From assembly GCA_030428405.1 (NCBI GenBank), contig JAUIEH010000061.1, forward strand, positions 1-9,997: 9,997 bases of DNA, given 5' to 3'. Below the pieces are notes generated by a model. It saw only the letters and a list, made by a program, of their open reading frames with translations, ran no database searches and was not told the origin of the DNA. Made by a program: the position numbers and the translations under genes. The DNA is from Alphaproteobacteria bacterium (GTDB lineage Bacteria; Pseudomonadota; Alphaproteobacteria; Caulobacterales; Maricaulaceae). Below are positions 6,537-9,997 of the stretch, piece after piece (positions within the stretch are counted from its first letter, which is position 1; the number at the start of each line of letters is the position of its first letter).

Positions 6537-8096
6537 ATGAGCACGAATAACCGGGCGGGCGGCATGAAAGACATTCTCGAGGAGCTTCAGGAGCGGCGCG
6601 CGCGCGCGCGCATGGGCGGCGGCGAAAAGCGCCGCGAGGCGCAGCACGCCAAGGGCAAGCTGGCGGCGCGCGAGCGGTTGGAGCTCTTGCTCGATGAAGG
6701 CTCCTTCGAAGAATACGACATGTTCGTCGAACATCGCTGCGTCGATTTCGGCATGGCGGACAAACGCATTCCCGGCGACGGCGTGGTCACCGGCTGCGGC
6801 GCGATCAATGGCCGGCCGGTCTATGTCTTCGCCAAGGACTTCTCGGTGTTCGGCGGCTCCTTGTCGGAGACCCACGCCCAGAAGATCGTCAAAATCCAGG
6901 AAGCCGCGATCCGCAACGGCGCGCCCTTGATCGGTCTGTTCGACGCCGGCGGCGCGCGCATCCAGGAGGGCGTGGCGAGCCTGGCCGGCTATGCCGACAT
7001 CTTCCTGCAAAACGTGCTCGCTTCGGGCGTCGTGCCGCAGCTTTCCGTCATCATGGGACCGTGCGCGGGCGGCGACGTTTATTCGCCCGCCATGACGGAT
7101 TTCATCTTTATGGTGAAAGACACTTCCTACATGTATGTCACCGGGCCCGACGTGGTGAAAACGGTGACGAATGAAATCGTCGATCATGAAGGTCTCGGCG
7201 GGGCGAGTGTTCACACCAAGAAATCCGGCGTCGCCGACGGCGCTTTCGAAAACGATTTCGAAGCGCTCATCCAGATGCGCCGCCTGATCGATTTCCTGCC
7301 ACTGTCCAATCGCGAGCGCCCGCCGGTCTGGCCGTCATATGACGACCCCGACCGCATTGATGAAAGCCTGGACAAGCTGGTCCCGGAAAATCCGAATACG
7401 CCCTATGACATGAAAGAACTCATCGCGCGCGTGGCCGATGAGGGCGACGTGTTCGAGGTCGCGCCCGATTACGGCGCCAATATCGTGACGAGCTTCATCA
7501 GGCTGGAAGGCTCCACCGTCGGCGTCGTGGCCAATCAGCCGATGACGCTCGCCGGCGTGCTCGACATTGACGCCAGCCGCAAGGCTGCGCGCTTCGTGCG
7601 CTTTTGCGACGCCTTCAACATTCCGCTTTTGACCTTTGTCGACGTGCCGGGCTTCCTGCCGGGCACGCGCCAGGAATATGGCGGCCTCATCAAGCACGGC
7701 GCGAAGCTGTTATTCGCCTATGCCGAGGCCACCGTGCCGAAGGTCACGGTGATTACGCGCAAGGCCTATGGCGGGGCCTATGACGTGATGAGCTCGAAGC
7801 ATATTCGCGGCGACGTGAATTATGCCTGGCCGACCGCTCAGATCGCGGTGATGGGGCCCAAGGGTGCGGCTGAAATCATCTTCCGTCAGGATGCGGACGA
7901 CCCCGAGAAGATGGCCGAGCACGTCAAGGAATATGAAGACCGCTTCGCCAATCCTTTCGTTGCGGCCCAGCGCGGCTATCTCGACGACGTCATTCAGCCG
8001 CACTCAACGCGCAGGCGGGTCATCCGTTCGCTCAGAACGCTGCGCAACAAGCAGCAATCCAATCCCTGGAAAAAGCACGACAACATTCCGTTGTAG
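6537..8096 (+). CDS. pccB: Propionyl-CoA carboxylase, beta (carboxyltransferase) subunit
   Basis: A 519-residue biotin-dependent carboxyltransferase, about the usual size for PccB. The N-terminal half binds the acyl-CoA or carboxybiotin side: GGSLSETHAQKI, FDAGGARIQEG (D136 region), and GPCAGG (174-179), a glycine-rich oxyanion loop. The C-terminal half has VVANQPMTLAGVLDIDASRKAARF, FVDVPGFLPGTRQEYGG and NYAWPTAQIAVMGPKGA, and ends NPWKKHDNIPL, typical of PccB. D416 in GGAYDVM corresponds to the residue that favours propionyl-CoA over acetyl-CoA in characterised actinobacterial PccB (assignment from memory). With the PccA biotin subunit it converts propionyl-CoA to methylmalonyl-CoA, used for breakdown of odd-chain fatty acids and branched amino acids. 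pccA is not in the window. The start is ATG 6537; an in-frame ATG at 6564 (MKDILEEL) is an equally credible start, and neither has a strong ribosome binding site. Confidence 0.96.
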   Translation: MSTNNRAGGMKDILEELQERRARARMGGGEKRREAQHAKGKLAARERLELLLDEGSFEEYDMFVEHRCVDFGMADKRIPGDGVVTGCGAINGRPVYVFAKDFSVFGGSLSETHAQKIVKIQEAAIRNGAPLIGLFDAGGARIQEGVASLAGYADIFLQNVLASGVVPQLSVIMGPCAGGDVYSPAMTDFIFMVKDTSYMYVTGPDVVKTVTNEIVDHEGLGGASVHTKKSGVADGAFENDFEALIQMRRLIDFLPLSNRERPPVWPSYDDPDRIDESLDKLVPENPNTPYDMKELIARVADEGDVFEVAPDYGANIVTSFIRLEGSTVGVVANQPMTLAGVLDIDASRKAARFVRFCDAFNIPLLTFVDVPGFLPGTRQEYGGLIKHGAKLLFAYAEATVPKVTVITRKAYGGAYDVMSSKHIRGDVNYAWPTAQIAVMGPKGAAEIIFRQDADDPEKMAEHVKEYEDRFANPFVAAQRGYLDDVIQPHSTRRRVIRSLRTLRNKQQSNPWKKHDNIPL

Positions 8097-8138
8097 GCGG
8101 GGGGGGTGATTGTTAGAGTTAATATTGAGCAGCTGTTT

Positions 8139-8165
8139 GCGCTGAATCTGCAATCGTTTCAGCGC
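8139..8165. other. 8-bp inverted repeat downstream of pccB
   Basis: GCGCTGAA (8139-8146) and TTCAGCGC (8158-8165) are perfect complements separated by 11 bases. The following GACTAATTT is not a proper T tract, so it could be a weak or factor-dependent terminator for pccB, or an operator for the next gene. It is preceded by a run of eight G residues (8099-8106) just after the pccB stop. Confidence 0.4.
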
Positions 8166-8171
8166 GACTAA

Positions 8172-8202
8172 TTTGATTCAAATACGCCGTTCGTTGATTC
8201 AA
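8172..8202. promoter_or_regulatory. Two identical TTGATTCAA palindromes, centres 21 bp apart
   Basis: TTGATTCAA occurs at 8173-8181, where it extends to TTTGATTCAAA (8172-8182), and again at 8194-8202. Each is a perfect palindrome around a central T, at 8177 and 8198. The 21-base centre spacing is close to two helical turns, so two dimers would bind the same face. The second site ends ten bases before the ATG at 8213. This suggests a repressor site controlling the downstream gene, possibly by its own product; that is inference. Confidence 0.5.
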
Positions 8203-8212
8203 TGAGACCAGC

Positions 8213-8779
8213 ATGAAAGAGCCTATAAAATTAAACCCCCCTTATGATCTCGAGGAAACTCGGAAAATGTTGAGGACCAATGACGATCTGGGGCTTGTTT
8301 TGAGAATGTATTTTCTTGTTGAGCGGTGTTTAATAAAGAAAACAATATCAGTACTTCCGAAAGCCGACCAAATTTACGGAAACGGTCTGAATATTAGAAT
8401 CTGTTGTGAGTTGTTAAGAATGCTATCTGTTCCAGATTTTATTTGGCAGTATAGTGACAAATTAAGAAAAATCCGAAATAAATTTGCGCATGGTGCGGCG
8501 AATCAGATTGATCAGAAAATGTGCAATGAACTGCGCTCTTTGATGCATGCCAATGCGCGAAAAGCACTTACTGGAGGCAAGGTTATTCTGGTGGGAGACG
8601 ATGACGCTGAGTCTCAAGCTGTCGGTCATTTGCAGTGGAGGCTGTTGTTTGTTGCGATGGGAATGATCCATCAGACGTATATTATGACGTTACACGGAAA
8701 TTGGTGCGTTTCCTCGGCCCTGTCGGGAGATAATTCGCATTCTAGCAATTGGTCCCACGCGAATCTGTTCGTCGATTAA
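8213..8779 (+). CDS. AT-rich orphan gene, HEPN/MltR/DUF4145-like protein
   Basis: A 188-residue, largely helical, soluble-looking protein with no signal peptide. The clearest motif is KLRKIRNKFAHG: R88, N89 and H93 fit the R-[ND]-x3-H signature of HEPN domains, also seen in MtlR-type (mannitol repressor-like) and DUF4145 families. Many HEPN proteins are RNases in toxin-antitoxin or defence systems, while others are inactive or regulatory; the motif does not decide between them. Base composition differs sharply from its neighbours: bases 8281-8340 hold 22 G/C of 60, against 37 of 60 in pccB at 7801-7860. The gene is Lys/Ile-rich and uses codons such as TTA, ATA and AGA. It has no partner gene in operon with it, so an antitoxin is not evident. 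The start has only a weak GAGACC ahead of it. Twin palindromes lie upstream and a strong terminator downstream. It looks like recent transfer. Family assignment is tentative. Confidence 0.7.
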   Translation: MKEPIKLNPPYDLEETRKMLRTNDDLGLVLRMYFLVERCLIKKTISVLPKADQIYGNGLNIRICCELLRMLSVPDFIWQYSDKLRKIRNKFAHGAANQIDQKMCNELRSLMHANARKALTGGKVILVGDDDAESQAVGHLQWRLLFVAMGMIHQTYIMTLHGNWCVSSALSGDNSHSSNWSHANLFVD

Positions 8780-8785
8780 AACAAA

Positions 8786-8823
8786 CCAAACCCGCGCGTT
8801 TCCGCGCGGGCTTGGCCATTTTT
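8786..8823. terminator. Strong bidirectional intrinsic terminator
   Basis: CCCGCGCG (8791-8798) pairs with CGCGCGGG (8803-8810) around a TTTC loop, and CCAA (8786-8789) pairs with TTGG (8812-8815) after one A/C mismatch, giving a 12-bp stem. The plus strand continues with TTTTT at 8819-8823. On the minus strand the stem is followed by TTTGTTTT, so it should also stop the convergent transcript from 9784. It lies just after the stop of the AT-rich gene at 8779. Confidence 0.88.
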
Positions 8824-8857
8824 GCACTGATGAACTCAGCGTGGTGCGAAGTCGCTT

Positions 8858-9784
8858 TTAGTTGGCGATTTCACTTACGTTGAGCGTGGCGGGCGGCAGG
8901 CCGTCGCCTTCATAATAGGTGCCGACCCAGACGTCGTAGAGACCCGATTGGGGGCTTTCGAACGTGACTTGCGGGTTGAGGCCATTGGTGTCGTCATTGC
9001 AGTGCCAGGAACCGTCCGGCCCATTGATGATGAGCGTGGTGTCGGCTTCTGACTCGACGCTGAAGATCAGGGGGAAGGTCTCGCCCGCCGTGTAGACGAC
9101 GTCATAGTCCGGCGCGGTCGCGATATTGCCGAGACAGCCCGGGCCGAGATCATGCTCGCTGGCGTCGAGTTCGCCGCCCGCCTGAATTTCGACCGTGTGC
9201 GGGTCGGGCAGGAAGCCGGTGGTCAGCTCAGCCGTGCCGTAGGTCGGCGGCAAGGTCCAGTTGGGACCGCCCGAGGCTGCGACCGTGTCGAGGCCGTCGG
9301 CGTTCATGCCGCCGCCGAGATTGCCTTCGCCGAGCTCAGAGATGAACAGCGTGGCTTCCGGGAAGCCGTCGGCCGCGTTATAGGCGCCGACCCAGATGTC
9401 ATAGACGCCGGATTCAGCGGGCTCGAATGTGAGGCCGGGGTTCAGGCCCTGAGAATCGTCATTGCAGATCCAGGAGCCGTCCGGCGCGTTGACCACGAGC
9501 GTGGTGTCGGCTTCGGATTCAACGGAGAGGTAGAGCGGCAGTGGGCCGGCTTCGAAGGTCAGCTCGTAATCGGGCGCTTCAGCGATCATGCCGAGGCAGC
9601 CTTCGCCGAGAGAGCTGGCGTCCACGGATCCGCCGGCTTGCAGCTCAACGGCCACAGGATCGGGCAGGAAGCCGGATGTCAGCTCGGAGGAGCCGTAACC
9701 CGCCTCCAGATTATAGTCCTGGGCGAGCGCAGGGCCCACAAAAGCGCAAACCGCGGCGGACGCCGCAAGAACATGTCGTAGCAT
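8858..9784 (-). CDS. Secreted protein with two tandem PPC-like domains
   Basis: This 308-residue protein starts with a signal peptide (MLRHVLAASAAVCAFVGPALA, cleavage before Q22). The ATG at 9782-9784 has AGGAG about eight bases upstream. The mature part is two copies of one domain, residues 30-152 and 182-308, joined by a Gly/Ser-rich linker. Shared elements, in order: YG-x2-ELT-x-GFLPDP, QAGG, GCLG-x-IA-x-APDY, SVESEADTTL, PDGSW-x-CNDD, GLNP, SG-x-YD-x-WVG-x-Y, and a final ATL strand. Each copy has one cysteine pair (63/107 and 217/262), suggesting one disulphide per domain. The PDGSW-x-CNDD and GLNP pattern is typical of secreted pre-peptidase C-terminal (PPC)-like beta-sandwich domains, which usually aid secretion, binding or stability. 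No peptidase domain is attached, so the protein consists of the accessory domains alone. It probably acts in the periplasm or outside the cell; ligand unknown. Confidence 0.85.
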   Translation of the reverse strand: MLRHVLAASAAVCAFVGPALAQDYNLEAGYGSSELTSGFLPDPVAVELQAGGSVDASSLGEGCLGMIAEAPDYELTFEAGPLPLYLSVESEADTTLVVNAPDGSWICNDDSQGLNPGLTFEPAESGVYDIWVGAYNAADGFPEATLFISELGEGNLGGGMNADGLDTVAASGGPNWTLPPTYGTAELTTGFLPDPHTVEIQAGGELDASEHDLGPGCLGNIATAPDYDVVYTAGETFPLIFSVESEADTTLIINGPDGSWHCNDDTNGLNPQVTFESPQSGLYDVWVGTYYEGDGLPPATLNVSEIAN

Positions 9785-9972
9785 TCATTCGCTCCTAGAA
9801 ACGAAATTCGAGCGCAAAGCGCGTCTCGTGGGCGAGAGCGGTCGCGCGCTGATGCGGCGAAATCATGACCAAGACGTAATGTGGGCGCCGTCGCGAGCGT
9901 GACTTTGCTTGATCCATAAGCTTTCTAGGCGATGGAGAATGTTGCGGAAGGCGCGAGCCGGGGAGAGATGTC
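9785..9972. other. Intergenic region between divergent genes
   Basis: 188 bases between the PPC-like gene (minus strand) and the gene starting at 9973. It should contain both promoters, but I see no convincing -35/-10 pair on either strand. A small perfect hairpin, TCTCG (9824-9828) with CGAGA (9833-9837) around TGGG, would lie in the leader of the minus-strand gene. It is short and its significance is doubtful. Confidence 0.4.
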
Positions 9973-9997
9973 ATGACTGAGAGCGCCGCCTTGCGCG
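9973..9997 (+). CDS. Start of an unidentified gene (3' end outside window)
   Basis: ATG at 9973 preceded by GGGGAGAG at 9959-9966 with normal spacing. Eight codons are visible (MTESAALR), too few to identify anything. The other nearby ATGs at 9932, 9939 and 9968 run into stops within the window, which leaves 9973 as the only good start. Confidence 0.5.

Noticed and set aside
8213..8779. Complete toxin-antitoxin pair based on the HEPN-like motif
   Set aside because: No second small gene is adjacent on the same strand: pccB precedes it, and a terminator and a convergent gene follow.

Overview
The window looks like chromosomal DNA from a high-GC alphaproteobacterium. The best single clue is an ATP12-type F1-ATPase assembly chaperone, a family found in alphaproteobacteria and mitochondria. 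A DUF3011 protein, a PccB and the periplasmic protein types present would fit a Caulobacterales/Maricaulales-like (Hyphomonadaceae-type) bacterium, but that narrower placement is inference.

Layout, left to right. (1) 3-140: the 3' end of a 2OG-Fe(II) oxygenase-like gene. (2) 215-1647: a two-gene unit, a HAD phosphatase with a TTG start and atp12, overlapping by an ATGA. A long hairpin begins at the atp12 stop codon. (3) 1729-3495: an exported protein with an N-terminal DUF3011 domain, a very long Pro/Ala/Arg-rich linker and an unrecognised C-terminal domain. (4) 3582-4352: a charge-patterned membrane protein with an (Gln-Ser)8 tract encoded by a perfect hexanucleotide repeat. It is preceded by a promoter-like element carrying a perfect 17-bp palindrome. 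(5) 4385-6316, minus strand: an exported S9-family prolyl-oligopeptidase-like peptidase, convergent with (4) across a strong terminator. (6) 6537-8096: the propionyl-CoA carboxylase beta subunit, divergent from (5). The shared 220-bp region holds four TTTGCG/CGCAAA hexamers. (7) 8213-8779: an AT-rich orphan gene with a HEPN-like RN-x3-H motif, with two identical palindromes 21 bp apart just upstream and a bidirectional terminator downstream. (8) 8858-9784, minus strand: a secreted protein made of two tandem PPC-like domains. (9) From 9973: the first codons of another gene.

Most genes are housekeeping or envelope functions and do not form one pathway. The part most likely to be accessory is the AT-rich gene at 8213-8779 with its own operator-like region and terminator. 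It looks like a one-gene insertion after pccB, and its HEPN-like motif makes an RNase or regulatory role possible but unproven. I found no CRISPR array, tRNA, rRNA, insertion sequence or multi-gene defence system, and every gap between genes is under 300 bases.
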